Below, piece by piece: positions 1-12,696 of a DNA stretch of 64,000 bases; the first letter of the stretch is position 1; each line of letters opens with the position of its first letter. A model generated the notes under the pieces. It made no database searches, was not told the DNA's origin, and worked only from the letters and a program-made list of their open reading frames with translations. Both the position numbers and the translations under genes were made by a program. This stretch comes from Strix aluco (Eukaryota; Chordata; Aves; Strigiformes; Strigidae). Location of the stretch: the NCBI RefSeq assembly GCF_031877795.1, contig NC_133971.1, positions 1,536,501 through 1,600,500 on the forward strand, written 5' to 3'.

Positions 1-3000
1 TCTAATGGCTTTCATGAAATGCTGTATCTGCCCTGCAATTTCCCTGTTATTGTCTGTACTCTCAGCTTTCCAAACCTTTATTTCCACAGATTAATGATAC
101 GAAAGAGGAGGTATTGAAGATCTCAGCTACACTGCTATTTACATCTTTCCTCTAGCCCAGGTTCAAGCCAAAGGTAAGATGCACAAACCAGTTACCACCA
201 TATTGCTGACTGAAGCACAGGTAACTTCTGTTTTGAAATCCAGCTATTTTGTTTGATCACACAGCCTGAGGCTCTAGTAAATTCAAAGAAACTGGGATAG
301 GGAGTCACAACTGAAAGAGGCAGAGTCGGTAAGATCACGGATTGGACTGCTGAGAATTAAACAGTTACATAAATTTATTGTTGCTTTAGTCCCTGACAAG
401 AGGCCTTTATGGCCTCTGCCAAAAAACATGGCTCCTAATGTACATTAGATAAAGATACTCAAGACATCCTATCATTTGTTTTAAAATTGGTTTAAAATTT
501 AGATTAACATAGACTTTGAGGCCAGTCGTGGTTTTGAGGTCTATGGAGTGCACTGCTATTAGTGAGACAGTTTCCAAAAATGTTTCGGTAATAAAAAAAA
601 AAACATTAGCAGCTCAGGTCAAACCTGAAAAAGCTTCTGAAAGACGTTATAGTTAATCACAGCCGAAGTCTCAGTGAATGAGCTCTACCTCAGCATTAGA
701 TATTTAGTTTCTCTGCAAATGTTTCACTTCTCGGATTCCTAATGTGTGCCGTTGTTACATTAGCAATAAATAAAGCGGCTCATCTAGACAATTTTCTTTT
801 AATCAAGTCTTTGTGCATCTGGCGTTTGCAACTCACATTTATTTCAATTTTCTCATTCATATATGCACTATTAAAATCTTCACATTATTTCCTTCGGAAA
901 TAATGGTTGCATTCATACTTTTGTAATGTTAATTATATGCAAACAGCACATCTAAAGAGCAATCATAAACTGTTTAATGGCAGTCAAAGAACAACTTTGC
1001 TGTCGCCTGGATTTAAGATGTGTGAAGATGACTGAGTACATTGTGAATGTACAAGCATGTTACTACCCGCCCTCATCTGGTGATCCTACCAGCATCCATC
1101 TTTTTATACTGTAATTGAAACTTGTACCTCTTGAAAATTCTGGTACTAGGAGAAACAGCAACATTGACACATTATTAGGAAATACACTGAAACAAAGCTG
1201 CTTTGGGAGAGTGTGAGGCCTTTTGCATTACATCCAAGATAAGGCGGAACTGGAGAACTGGTTTTCAGCTGATTTCTAAAGGGTAAGGAAGAATGATATA
1301 AACTGAGCTGACAAACTTTTTTCAGTACCAGGAGATATCTATTCTAGGGCCTTAACATTCAGGAAGCTGTACAAAGCTGCACTGGCCTGCATTCTGGCTG
1401 ATGAGGAGCTAGCAGTTTCTTGTGAAGCACTGCTGGTACAATCATTGAAACTTTGAGCAGAAACAAACAAAAACGCAAGGTCTACAAACAATGTGTTGTG
1501 TTTTATATAGTGTAAAGTGGAAGAGAAGCTGACAAAAGAGAAGTAAATATCTTAGAGGAGATGATAGATAACAGAACACTTAGCTGAGTTAAGCCTTGCT
1601 AGCAGAAGCAAACTGAGATGACTGAATATAGTATGTATTATCTGTTAATTTAGTTTGTAGGTTTTCTTTTACTTCAATAGCATTATTGGAAATGTTTATT
1701 GGAGCTATTTTTAAAAAGTCATAAATACACTGCCTATGAAGTCCCATATCAGATGCTAGCAATGGATATTACACAAAGCAATAAAACACAGTGGCAGGTC
1801 ATGCATAAGTATTAGAGTTAGGCTTAAAATTTCCAAACAAAAAATTATATTAACAGTACAGAATAACCACTTCAGTTTACATGTGTTAAGAAAACTGCAG
1901 GTTTTTTCCCATAAATTCAATAAACTAAACATTAACATTAAATTTCAATGCAAATCTGTTCAGTAACAGAAATGCACGCAGCATTTTTCCCATTAGTGGT
2001 AGTGTTGGACGATGACAAAGGTATTTTAGTGCTCATGTTTTAAAAATATTTTTCTGCTCCCTTCCTTGTTGTGTCAACAGAAAGAAATCAGATAAAAAGA
2101 GATTTCTGTGAAGCCTGAAGCTCATTTTGTCAGACTGGGACTTCATTGATATATCAAGTAACTATTTATGTAGTACGGCTCGTGAAGATAACAAATCTTC
2201 CGTTACTGAGAAATACAGGAAGCTAATGGATATTCTTTAAGTGTTTCCCATTTTAACTTTTAAATAACACAAGTTACCATATAAAGTACAGTAGCTCAGA
2301 GTTACTATGTATAATGCCTTTTAAGTACTAAGAGGTAATGTTTCAACATTATTTAACGATTTATTTTTAGTATTACAGATAGAAAAGGGAAAATTTTGAA
2401 AGTATTTATTTACTTCAGATATCACAAAGGCTTAATAAAAACCACTACTGACCTGTACCTGATTTATGGTATACATTTGGCTTAATGGAAAGAAAAATGA
2501 GAAATTAACTAAACAGTACAAAAAAAGCAATTAAGTCAAAATAATTATGGAAACAGGACTGGAAAACATAATGTATTGTACTTGCAATCTGTGCCTCAGT
2601 AGACTCCCAAACCCGCATGATTATGTCTAAAGCTTATGCTGTAAGAACAACTGTTTCTTTCCACAGTGAGACAACCTTTAGCTAAAGTCTGTCCCTACCA
2701 GCAAAACCAGGTGAGCACTGCAAACATTGTGTATACTTTATTGCTACTGCATAAATACAGTGCTTCAATAGTTTAAGATGCTCTAAATCACATCAGGGTA
2801 TCTTTGCTTCTTCTCTTCTAACATTAACAGGTAAAGTTCTCTTTACCAGCAGGATTAAAGAGTTTCTTTGTAATAAAGGGGACAGTACTGAAAGCATTGT
2901 AAGAACGAACAAAATTCAGCAATATCCCAATGATGCTCTATAACTCTCAATAATTTATTAGAGTTCTAGATAACAAATATTTTAAAATGTTTCTTCAATA

Positions 3001-3085
3001 GCTAATTTCACTATGAAAGAACGTTTGCCTAACTTCATCATCAAATTCCATATATGCAACATACCCTCTTTGTGAGAATCCTTAC
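1..3085 (-). other. SLF1 intronic sequence, left edge
   Basis: AT-rich sequence with an A run at 592-603. No further SLF1 exon was recognised. Two plus-strand acceptor-donor pairs (about 151-171 and 2674-2707) look exon-like but face against the gene. The stretch 740-1000 contains several homeodomain and octamer-like words (TTAATTATATGCAAA). Nothing else can be supported. Confidence 0.6.
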
Positions 3086-3139
3086 CTCTGGATTGCATTT
3101 GTTCAGCTCGTCTTTTTGAGCAAACCTGTGCTTAATAGC
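3086..3139 (-). CDS. SLF1: SLF1 sixth coding exon, short (18 codons)
   Basis: Minus-strand 54-nt exon, acceptor CCTGTTTTACAG and donor CCAGAG|GTAAGG, phase 0 at both ends, coding AIKHRFAQKDELNKCNPE. Called from two good splice sites, an open frame and phase agreement with the neighbouring exon. I do not recognise the peptide with certainty, since this linker is poorly conserved. It could be an alternative or cryptic exon. No later SLF1 exon was recognised between here and base 1, so the remaining linker, ankyrin repeats and C-terminal SMC5/6-binding part lie beyond the window. Confidence 0.66.
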
Positions 3140-4560
3140 CTGTAAAACAGGATAAAGTTAACCTGCACACTGGATACCGATAAACATATTAAATAAATAC
3201 TGTCTAAAACCCCCCAAATGGGTTAAACACAGTTCAAGCAAAACATTCAACACAGAAATCTATTGATATTTATCTTTTTAATATTTGGATGGCAAAATTA
3301 TGAAATAGAGGATTAGTGACCTAAAAGGAAAACAGTATGGCCAAATGTTCTCTCCATTTTTCCTGGTATTCTCTGCTTCTTGTTTATGTGGCTGCTATGT
3401 AAGTACAGTTTTACTAGATTTTGTCCACTTAGCCACATTAAAAAATATTAAGTGTTTTCAGTTTTTCTATGGCAAAATGCAAACTCTGGATTCCTCTTGC
3501 AAGTTACCTGTAATGTGAAGATACAGCGGTAGGTGCAAAAACGTATTACTATTATTGCTAGATTTAGTTATGGCCTAGTGTTACAATCTTACTAACACGA
3601 GTTACCAGAAAAGTCTTTTAGGAGAGATTGTCTTTAGGATTATGATTACTCCATCTGCATATAACTAGGTAATAGTTTGAGGGAAAGATAACCTGATATT
3701 AAGTGCACTTGTTGTGTGTAGCATACATGAAAAGTCAACAACACATTTATTTTTTAAAGGTCTGGAGGGTAAAGTCTTGATAAATAGTCACTGATAGAAG
3801 ATGTAGCATTTAAAGTGTACAGACGTGTCTTCTATTAATCATTTGTTTAAACATTGTGTACATTGAGGACTTAAAAATTCTAATTCTTTTGTTACTAAGA
3901 ACTTATATTAATACACACAGAGGACCTGATTTTGCAGTTATGAAATCATACAGTGATTCATGTAAGCAAGCTCCTACAAAAATGCTTACACACCATCATC
4001 TGCATCACTGTAACTGACGGAGATAATATATCCTAACTCAAAATAGTCAGGTTTTTTAGATATATTTTTTTTTAATTACTAACGTATCAGGATTAGATAT
4101 GTGACAACACTAAAACAAAGGAGTGTGTTTAGCTCTATTTTTTAGTTAAAATAAAGAACATTCATATCAATCAAAAAATACTTGCTCTAGGATATGGTTA
4201 GTTTTAAAAATGTGTTAGTGTAGTTCACCTAGATAACAGGAAAGTCATAGAAAGATTGTAATCCAAAGACATTTTGTGGAACAGTATTAGCTACTATTTA
4301 TCTCATATATTATACCAAGATTTCAAGTACTCCACCATGTCTTCCACACACTCATGCCTACCAATTACCACTAATAAATGATATTTTAACTAATAGTAGA
4401 TGTAGTAAATATGGGATCATTAAACACTGCAGGTTAAAAAGCATTATTACTGCCTCAAAAGATGTTAAAATATCTACTTTATTTGCTCAGTACTATAAAG
4501 AAAGATAAATTTAACAATACACATTTTACGCTAAGAAAGCATTAACCGATTGTTACTTAC
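3140..4560 (-). other. SLF1 intron between coding exons 5 and 6
   Basis: AT-rich, without open frames of note. One minus-strand donor-like site (CATTACAG|GTAACT near 3507) has no convincing partner acceptor. Confidence 0.75.
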
Positions 4561-4692
4561 CGCAGTAAAATACATATGTTTTATAAGAGCATTCTTCATT
4601 TCAGCAAGCTGCATGTTAGACATGGTTGGGTCTGTTTCTTGTGCAGGCAGGGAAGGATTCATTTGGATATCTTCGGTATTTTGTATCTCCTC
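4561..4692 (-). CDS. SLF1: SLF1 fifth coding exon (post-BRCT linker)
   Basis: Minus-strand exon of 132 nt (44 codons, phase 0 at both ends), acceptor TCTGCACAG and strong donor ACTGCG|GTAAGT. The peptide begins EEIQNTEDIQMNPS and ends LAEMKNALIKHMYFTA. EIQNxEDxQ directly after the BRCT2 helix is what I expect for SLF1. The rest is an acidic, low-conservation linker between the BRCT module and the C-terminal ankyrin region. The open frame continues upstream through the acceptor to 4716, but that part is intron. An additional small exon between this one and 8600 cannot be excluded, though the phases join without one. Confidence 0.82.
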
Positions 4693-7600
4693 CTGTGCAG
4701 AGCAAAAAAATACCACTTTTCCTAGTTCTAAAGCTAACGCTCTTAAACCAGCTTTTACGTGCTAAGTCTTTCTATACATTCTGTTGTAAACCTCGAGTGC
4801 ATGTGCACGCTTATGTAATTGTTCAAGGGTCTACACGATGTGCCAGATCAACAGCGGGTGGTTTGGAAACAAACCACTGACGTTGTAAGAAACTATAGCA
4901 TAGGAATTATCAGTGCAAGCTTCCCCGTAATTATTCTTCCTAACTGACTTTAACTCTGACCTAATCCCTGTGGCTGAAACAAGAGCTGTGTTTCCACAAT
5001 GGATTCTCTCTTTGGACTTTTCAAAAACTAAAAACAAAGCCCACACCTTTTCAATTAGTCAAAAACGTAGTAAGATTTTTTTAAGACACTCTGTCATCAA
5101 TTTGACTATGACCATGCATTCATTTTATAAAGGCCATTTCAGTGAAATCTTTTCAGTTCTTGGCTATAAGCCTGAACTAAACTAATAATTTAAAATTTAA
5201 AAGGTTTTTTTTAAAAATAATTTATTCTCTAAGTCCACCTATCGTCTCCAGCTATTTCTTCAGCACAGGGAATGAGGAAGTATTTCTCAAACTGGTTACC
5301 AACTCATTCTGAAAAGACTCGCAGCAAAGCCACAAGATAATTTTTGTTAGTAAAAAATAACTACAAAAAATAAAAGTTATTTCAGGATATGAGAACAACA
5401 CATTTCTGTAAGAGTTTCAAAGTAAGCTTTTCATCAAAGATACAGAGACTAAGAATAAACCACCATCTTCGTTCTAGGCAGACACACATGTAACTACAAA
5501 ACCAGCCTCTTCCTGCAGTGTGATGACATAAGAACATAGATACAGGTGAAGTGTTCCCCTTGGTCACAGTACTGACAGGAATTTTTTATTGGGAGCAGAT
5601 GTGGAAGGCTTGGGGTAGCTTGCCATCTAATTCAAACACCTAAATCTGACGGGTGAATCAAGCATGGGAAATACGGGAAATAAGAGTAGGAAAAAAAACA
5701 GCAGTGATGCAATAATAAGATGCAAGCCACGAACAGTTTATACTTTTAAGTTTTCAAGATAAAATTTCAAACTCTACACATGTTTCATCCTGTCTGCAGA
5801 TTTTCCCTTAAATGTATAATTCAAACCCAAAGTATTTGGCATGCACCTGACTATATTTCTAAACAAATCCTGAGTTTGTTGCACACTACAGAAGAGAGTT
5901 AAGCAATTTTGGTAACTTGAAAAGAGCTCTAAATAGGTTTTGATGAGCCAGGGGTAACTGAACTCTGATGCATTAACTAGTCCTCACTTCTCATGGCACT
6001 TTCTGAACGTTAGTTTCAACATGCTTATAAAAATAACTTATATTCATACAATTTATAGTACCATATTGGCAAAATTTTATGAATTCCAGCATGTATCCAA
6101 CAAAGCATTTAAAGTGACTGTTTAAATTTGAGACTAGCTCCCTAAATTTATGCATGTGCTTTAATATCTTGAACCAATAAATTTGACACCTTGTAGGATC
6201 AAATCATTAATGACAGTCCCACAGAGTATTTTAACACTAGAGTTATGAGGTTGAGATTATAAGAACAGATACTGAAATATAAAGATGAAGTAAAGACGGT
6301 TCAGAAAAAAATCACAGCTAGAATAGTCTGAACATCACTGCAGTTCCACTGAAAAAAATAATACTGTTTTGCCGAATTCAGCATCTGGATGTATACGTGG
6401 GTGTCTAAGGGAGGAAGTGGAATCTTTATTTTTTGCTAGAAGTGGCAGTCAAATAACAGGACTACAAATTTACAAAGTTGGAACGTTCTAATGAATTATG
6501 TGCCAAGTACTTCTGGGAGGGAGAGAAAAGAGCATGTCCATAGGATTCTTTGATAAAGCCTAATACATCTAGACAAGTGCTGTGATTTGACTGCCTATGT
6601 TTTACTCTTCTCCTTTTAAGAGACTAGGAGTCTTGGCAGTTTTCCGAGTTCTTTAGATGCATTTAAATAGAAAGCTAATGCTCTCTTGGCCTCTGAGGTG
6701 AATTACTTTAATGAAATCTAAGAAAAAAACAAGATACGTGCAAGTTAATGGACTGGTTAAGATGGAAACTTGTTATCACACCTGGGAGGAATTCAGGGAG
6801 CATAGCAAGAAACACTGTATTCTCATAGAGATCAATAAAAGGTGAGGTAGCCATAAAAACTTGACACTCATCCTCTAATAAATGTAAATGTCTATCTTAG
6901 CTGAAAGGTGTAATAAGAGAACAGTTTTCCTGAACAAGTTTCATGAAGAGAATAAGCACTAGACTGAGATCCCATGTTGATGTGAGTTTTGTTCAGGGTG
7001 TAAACCTCAAGACCTTTCAACCCTCTCCTCACCCTTTTGTAAGAGCCTTACTGGTCATTAAAACAGGAAGAGCAAAGCACATGCTTTGGTCTCAAGAATC
7101 CAAAGGATTTTCATGTGAAGCAGTACTAGTAACACAGTTTTAGCTCCTACTTGCTTGCAAAGGTAGTATTTCAATTAGCAGTTGACTAAAATCATCCCAC
7201 AGTCTGAGGAACTACCAGACTAAAAGAATATTCTGAGGCCTGTTGGTATCAAAGACATTCTTAACAAGTCCTTTTGCCGTGCCTAAAGGAGTCCTATTCT
7301 CATAGAGTTACTGGTTGCTTATAGAATTTTATCTACAAGTACGGAATGATCTTTCTACAGTAACGGAGAGTTAAACGTACACTCAGATAGCAGTTCATAC
7401 AACTATTCTAGGAAATTTTATTCTTGCAGCACCAAGCTCAGTGCACTGACTGAAAAGGGAATACAGGTGACCAGCTTACATCGGATTCCTAGCACAGAAA
7501 TAGTCTAAGTGAATTTCGTCTGCCTAGCGTACCATTCCCTTACAAAATTCACACTGTAACCACCAGTTCTTCCCAGCCATGAAGGACGGCCAGCAAACCG

Positions 7601-8599
7601 ACTTTGAGTTAAGAATCTGAATTTTAACAAAACGATCTACAGATTATTTTACCATAGTCTATTTATGATGTTACAAAAATAAGGTAGAATTGAGGTCAGT
7701 TGACACAAGAAGTTATTACATTGATCCTGAAGCATAAATATACCATTACAACACTGCCAAACCCAGTAAAAAATGCATATATTCACATACATAGGTAGAC
7801 AGATAAGATACGTACATACACATGTTCGAAATCCTTACCAAAATAAAGAGAATATAAATGAAAAATAATATTTTTTTTTCTTGGTATTTTGTGAATAACT
7901 GTTTAGCTGATGGTCACCTGCACTGGAACTTCCTTCTGAAGTCTAATTAATTGTTCCAGTAATAGCAGCACAAAGCAGGAGCCAAGGAAAAACATGAAGA
8001 GGAAGAAGAAATAATGTATGCTTCCTTGGTGTTATTTCTTCTGGTCTGAAACAAAACACCACTTTTGGAAAGACGATTTTTCTATTACGGAATCAGACTG
8101 GTTGAAGTTGGAAGAGATCTCTGAAGATCACCTGGTCCAAACCCCTAGCCCAAGAAGGGTCACTCGAGCCAGTTGCTCAGGACCATGCCCAGGTGGCTTT
8201 TGAACATCACCAAGGATGGTATCTCCACAGCCTCTTTGGGCAACGTCTTCCAGTGCTCCACCACCCTCACAGTAGAAAAGTGTTTCCTGACTTTCAGACA
8301 GAACCTTCTGTGCTTCAGTTTGAGCCCACAGCCTCTTGTCCTGTCACAGTGCACCACTGACAACAGCCTGGCTCTGTCGTCTTTGCACCCTCCCTTCACG
8401 TATTTATATAATTCATGAGCCTTCTCTTCTCTTGGATAAACAGTCCAACAGAAAGTTGTGTTACCTTTAATCAAATTACAAAACATTCAGGCCGATCATA
8501 TTCCCCTCTATTATTAATTTACAGCAATCAGTAACCTTGACATCAATTGCTAACAATGACAATGCAAAACTAATCTTAGATGCTTTTTAATTTACTTAC
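4693..8599 (-). other. SLF1 intron between coding exons 4 and 5
   Basis: Contains the CR1 fragment at 8082-8455. The remainder is AT-rich with scattered short open frames (4831-5567, 6943-7143) that have no splice support and no recognisable protein similarity. Confidence 0.75.
8082..8455 (-). mobile_element. CR1 LINE 3' fragment in SLF1 intron
   Basis: The minus strand encodes a decayed end of the CR1 reverse-transcriptase ORF. Recognisable pieces are YKYVKGGCKDDRARLLSVV, DRTRGCGLKLKHRRF, LKVRKHFSTVRVVEHWKTLP and VEIPSLVMFKSHLGMVLSN. The usual CR1 end (RLPREVVESPSLEIFK-type) is clearly visible. Upstream parts are truncated, and the frame is lost above about 8450. The 3' tail near 8082-8160 lacks clear 8-mer ATTCTATG copies, so it is degraded. 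It lies in the same orientation as SLF1 transcription. Boundaries are approximate. Confidence 0.88.
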
Positions 8600-8762
8600 C
8601 TGAAAAAGATAATCTCCTAGATATTGCAAAGGGTAGCATCGAGCTTCAGAGCCACATTTTTTGTTTCGCGTAGGAAGAGTTTTATTATTGATGAATATAT
8701 GAGTTATACCGCACCCTTCATTTCGAGAGGAACATATGGTTGCCTTTCCAGCTTGAAGAACT
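8600..8762 (-). CDS. SLF1: SLF1 fourth coding exon (BRCT2 body)
   Basis: Minus-strand exon of 163 nt, acceptor TTTATTTAG and strong donor TTTTCAG|GTAAGT. The single first base completes the split Arg codon, then 54 codons follow: VLQAGKATICSSRNEGCGIT, HIFINNKTLPTR and RCYPLQYLGDYLFQ. GITHIFI corresponds to the GITHVIA strand of the human protein, and YPLQYLGDYL to the terminal helix of BRCT2. The middle (NNKTLPTRNKKCGSEA) is less like the mammalian sequence, as expected for a loop. A CR1 LINE fragment lies about 0.1 kb further along the next intron (8082-8455). Confidence 0.9.
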
Positions 8763-10961
8763 CTAAATAAACATATTTGGAAAGATGTATTTACTGCATT
8801 ATATTAATACCGCCTAAAGCTACATTATCATTCACAAACTACAAGCATACAAATGCAATAGAATAAGGGTTCTAGATGCAGGGCACACCCAACCTTCATT
8901 AGAAAGATAAAAGGGCGCTTAACCGCCTTCAGAAAAGGAAAGAACCCACTTAACAAGGCATCTTTCTCTTCACAATTTAACACTATTAATTAAAATCAAT
9001 GTACACCACCTACTTATCTGATAGAATGTTTTACCCATGCACTTTTTCAAAGATCAAATCTGGTGACAGCAGCTATAATTTACTGCATTATGTCCCCCAC
9101 AATGATGATGGTCTTTCAGATAAGTTTTGCAATACATTAATTGTTTACCAAAAATGGAACACTGCTTTTCTGAACCGTAACATGATATTTTCATAATGCA
9201 AATACACTTTCTTACTTTATTTTGGAGTAATTTACAGCATTCGGTGCTGCCCAATATCATACACAGAAAGCAGATTTGTTTGTCTTTGGGACACCATTAC
9301 ACATAAGAGTTTCCCCAGGGGCAATTTCTGGAGTTGTACTGCTGCAACTATTCCTATCTTTTAGAAAAGACACCGGTGGAAGAAGTAAGGTCTCTTGACA
9401 TGCTAGATATATGTTTTATTTTTTACAGACCAGGTAAAATTTTCCAAAATTTTTTACATTAAAAACAAAAATGATGCTGTTCTCAGACACCCATCCGACA
9501 GCTAGGCACCGAAGGAATGAAAAGCATAAAAGGGGGAAAAAGGCAGTGTTGTAAATACTAGATAAAAATCAATCTTTCCCCAAAGCCTTTATGACTGAAA
9601 ACAATACCTGCTGGAGACAAAACACATCTCCCTTGCAGTGTTTTCTGACTGAGTAGAAGGATCCTGATGCTGGTGTATGGGAAACAGCCTGGAAGAAAAG
9701 ATTCCTTCCACAAAGCTGCCTGTTCACCTGTACTGCTGATGCAGTTCCTGTTAAAGGTTATTTCTATCGCTAAAAGAGTTGTGCAAGACAGCATTTCCAT
9801 AGGGTTATCATGAAGATCTGCATAAGCAGTTTTTATGGAAAAAGAAACAGCATTTTTCACAAGTGTAGCAGGATGAGCGCATCTTTCTGCAAGACAGCAC
9901 ATAGTAAACTCTTCCGCTCAGCCAAGAAAACAGCATACTTAGAATGTCTTCAGCTGGCAAAGTCAGAAGATGGTAACTTCAAGTTACACCTCACTGTCTT
10001 CACGAAGCGCAGACAGACAGGCAGGCATTCTGCGATGCAGCAGGCAGCCCTGTACCGTCACCAACCACACAAACTGCGCTCCCCTTCCTGCCTGTGCATC
10101 TGTGGCATGCCCAGACCGAGGGCTCCCCACTAACTGGGATTCAGCAGAGGAGGGTATGCCAGTATCTGCTCCTGCAACGAATGTAGAGCTCTAAACAGCA
10201 CCAGGGGATGTTTGTTTCTACTGTATCAGAAGTAAACATCACTTAATATGCTCTGTTTGCAATTCAGAGCAGTATTTAATCCATGGAATCCAAATATGTA
10301 GGAAGAGTACCAGGAAAAAAAAACAACAACCAAACAGTCCCAGAATTCTTGCACTTCAGTTATTTTCCTCTTCTCTGCTTTTCCTTTACCCTTTCCCTTC
10401 TGAACTGTCTGTATTCACAACATATCAGAAACATCTACTAAAATACAAATGAGGTCTTCAGAACTGCAAGAAGTTGTGATGTGGCACAAAAACCCAATCA
10501 GGTCAGTCACAGCATGGCCCACATCTGTAAGACACAGTTGACAGCTGGCTCAGGTCACCCACCCAAGTGAAATAACATATCCTGTTCCAGCTACTATCTG
10601 AATGTAACACTCACACAAAATAAATGATTACTCATAGAAAACAGAAGCCTATGTAAGCCTCAAGAAGAAAGTTTCTGTAAGCAGTTTACTTAAGATGCAA
10701 ACACAGGTGAATGCGTGTTATTTTTGACACTATACTAGAAGAAAGCAAGAAAAGCAGTGATGTTAAAGATACAAAGTAATTTTATTATAAAAAGTCTGGA
10801 AGCATACTGTTGAAAACAAGTCAGAATTTGAAGAGCTGGAGATTGTTATGGACCAAATTAACTGGTTTTTTGTTCTGGGGTTTTTCTTGTTATGGACCAA
10901 AATCGTGTTCAACCATACAATAAGTGTTCCATTGTTTAAGCTTTAAGACATATCCTCCTAC
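8763..10961 (-). other. SLF1 intron between coding exons 3 and 4
   Basis: Includes the 15-bp direct repeats near 10.85 kb. A GC-richer patch at about 9600-10200 has overlapping open frames on both strands (114 codons minus, 107 codons plus) with no recognised product; it may be an old unidentified repeat. Confidence 0.7.
10843..10901 (+). repeat. 15-bp direct repeats 44 bp apart beside an SLF1 exon
   Basis: TTGTTATGGACCAAA is at 10843-10857 and again at 10887-10901. The spacer is T/G-rich. The pair lies 60-120 bp downstream (in gene sense) of the donor of the third coding exon. It could be the target-site duplication of a tiny insertion or a simple local duplication. Confidence 0.9.
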
Positions 10962-11205
10962 CTTCTAATACACTCCATTCGTTTACCACCTTCCGTAACA
11001 GGGAGGACAACTTTCCATCTGTGGAAGGCCCCTGGAGCCCTAGAGCGTGTCAGTTCTTCGCGCCATCTTTTAGGTGCAGATTGCATTTGAGGTGAATAAT
11101 CGGTGTCTTTTTCAATTTCATATCCCCATTCGTACGTTGTTTCATCAAGCCATCTGCCACTTTCGGCACTATTAATTATGTACTCCTTAGTTAGTATCCA
11201 CTTTC
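10962..11205 (-). CDS. SLF1: SLF1 third coding exon (end of BRCT1, start of BRCT2)
   Basis: Minus-strand exon of 244 nt, acceptor TTTTTAG and donor AGAAG|GTAGGAG. It completes the split Gly codon and gives GKWILTKEYIINSAESGRWL, then DETTYEWGYEIEKD, YSPQMQSAPKRWREEL, and GAFHRWKVVLPV. The first Trp (in GKW) is the conserved BRCT tryptophan of the last helix. FHRWKVVL begins the second BRCT unit. In SLF1 this tandem BRCT module binds the phosphorylated tail of RAD18 (established knowledge). This is the most diagnostic exon, because the SGRWLDETTYEWGY and APKRWREEL blocks are near identical to those I recall from mammalian SLF1. It ends in a split Arg codon (AG|A). Confidence 0.95.
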
Positions 11206-11750
11206 CTAAAAAGCAAATGAACTGTCAACCACAAAAGATTTTTTTTGCACAGACAAATGGCAATCAACTGAAGATCTAATATAAAATTAACTTCAACCTT
11301 TCTTGTGCAAATAAAAGCTGGAATTATAAGTACCATTTTAAAAACTTCTTCCTACTACAAGAGTTCTCCTCTTCACACTTTAGAATCAGAGATCTCACAA
11401 TGCCACTGAAAACGATCGTTTTGTTTTCTTTTAATGATGAAGTACCTTTTTACCCTTCCTAGATAAAATACTTATCCATCTCCTCAAAAATCTGCAAACG
11501 GAATTTTTCAGCTTCCCAGATTTTGTTCTTATGACTTTCACAGAACATTGCTTAACCCTTTATTTTTAATACCATTTGACACTTTCACAAATGTCCTAAA
11601 ACACAGTAAAACAAAGAAATATTTTGCCACCAATGATTAAAAAAGAGGAACGAAGGTTTTAGCATGTAAGCGGTTTCTTTTATATATTCTTAATATTACT
11701 TGCACTGCGAGTGTAGCGAATACCAATATTAGGGGGATACAGTTTTAGAC

Positions 11751-11898
11751 TTTTGTCTTTCCCCTTTCTTCTTTTCACATCCTTTTCTCTCATCCCTTGG
11801 CTCCACCTCCTCCGCCTCTCCCCTTTCATCTTCCGCATGTATGCTTTTGATACTGTATGTAATGATCTTCCCCTTTTTCTCTGTCTCTCTCTTCTTAC
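11751..11898 (+). repeat. Polypyrimidine-rich stretch (two blocks)
   Basis: The plus strand is largely C and T at 11751-11835 and again at 11866-11898, the second block ending in a TTCTTACAG acceptor-like sequence. On the SLF1 sense strand it is polypurine. Stretches of this kind can form triplex DNA. Confidence 0.75.
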
Positions 11899-12660
11899 AG
11901 GTTCGGGTCAAGAGCCGTGGTTAGTACCCTGCTCCCGTATTGAAACACTACTTACAGAAGATACTGTAAGAGAAATTGAGTCGAATTGTGTGAACCTAAT
12001 TGGTTTCACAGAACAGCAGGGTTGACTGGCAAAATGTCTCAGTGCAGGAGCACAGATGGTACTTCTACATAACCTAGCATAGGTACCAGTAGACTTATGA
12101 CTGGAAAAGGTATGCTGCGCACAACCTGTATGTTAAAATCACTTTCATTTCAAAGTTTCCATCTCAAAACTTCTGTCAGCTAGGAAGTCCATGAAGACTG
12201 GCATCCCTGTTAGCATTTCTCTTCACCTCTAGGGAGTTCTAAATGGGTTTAAACATGATCTTTTACACTTACTCGGGAAAAACTGCAGTAGGCGTGAACG
12301 CACTCTCTCTGCCACCAAGGGCAAGAGCAATGATTATGCAAAAATAGCACCTCTTCTGGGATTAAAAAGTACTAGATGGCATTGGGGAAGATTTGCAAGT
12401 ATAGAAACATGACAGAGTTTTGCACTGCCATGTGGACGCTACATGTATCGTTTCCACTCAGTTCAAGAAAACATCTCCAGACGTTTTGAATTCTGAGAAC
12501 TAAGGAAACATTAACTCAACAGTTTATAACAGTTAAAATGAAGTGCTATGCCACAAATCTATCTGCATTTTAATATTGCTTCCCTCAAGGAAACTTTTGG
12601 TCTATTTCCGTTTTGATTAGAGAGCGATCAGAATTTTACATTACTACAAGGAATCACCCT

Positions 12661-12696
12661 TATACATATACATATATATATACACACACACACACA
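12661..12696 (+). repeat. (TATACA)/(AT)/(CA) microsatellite
   Basis: TATACATATACATATATATA then seven CA units. Compound dinucleotide repeat in an SLF1 intron. Confidence 0.92.

Noticed and set aside
1052..1085. Second CTCF-like match on the minus strand (CACCAGATGAGGGCGG)
   Set aside because: An extra base and a mismatch break the core GGC spacing; much weaker than the site at 62.07 kb.
8160..8486. 108-codon minus-strand frame as a host gene
   Set aside because: It is the C-terminal end of a decayed CR1 reverse transcriptase, reported as a mobile element.
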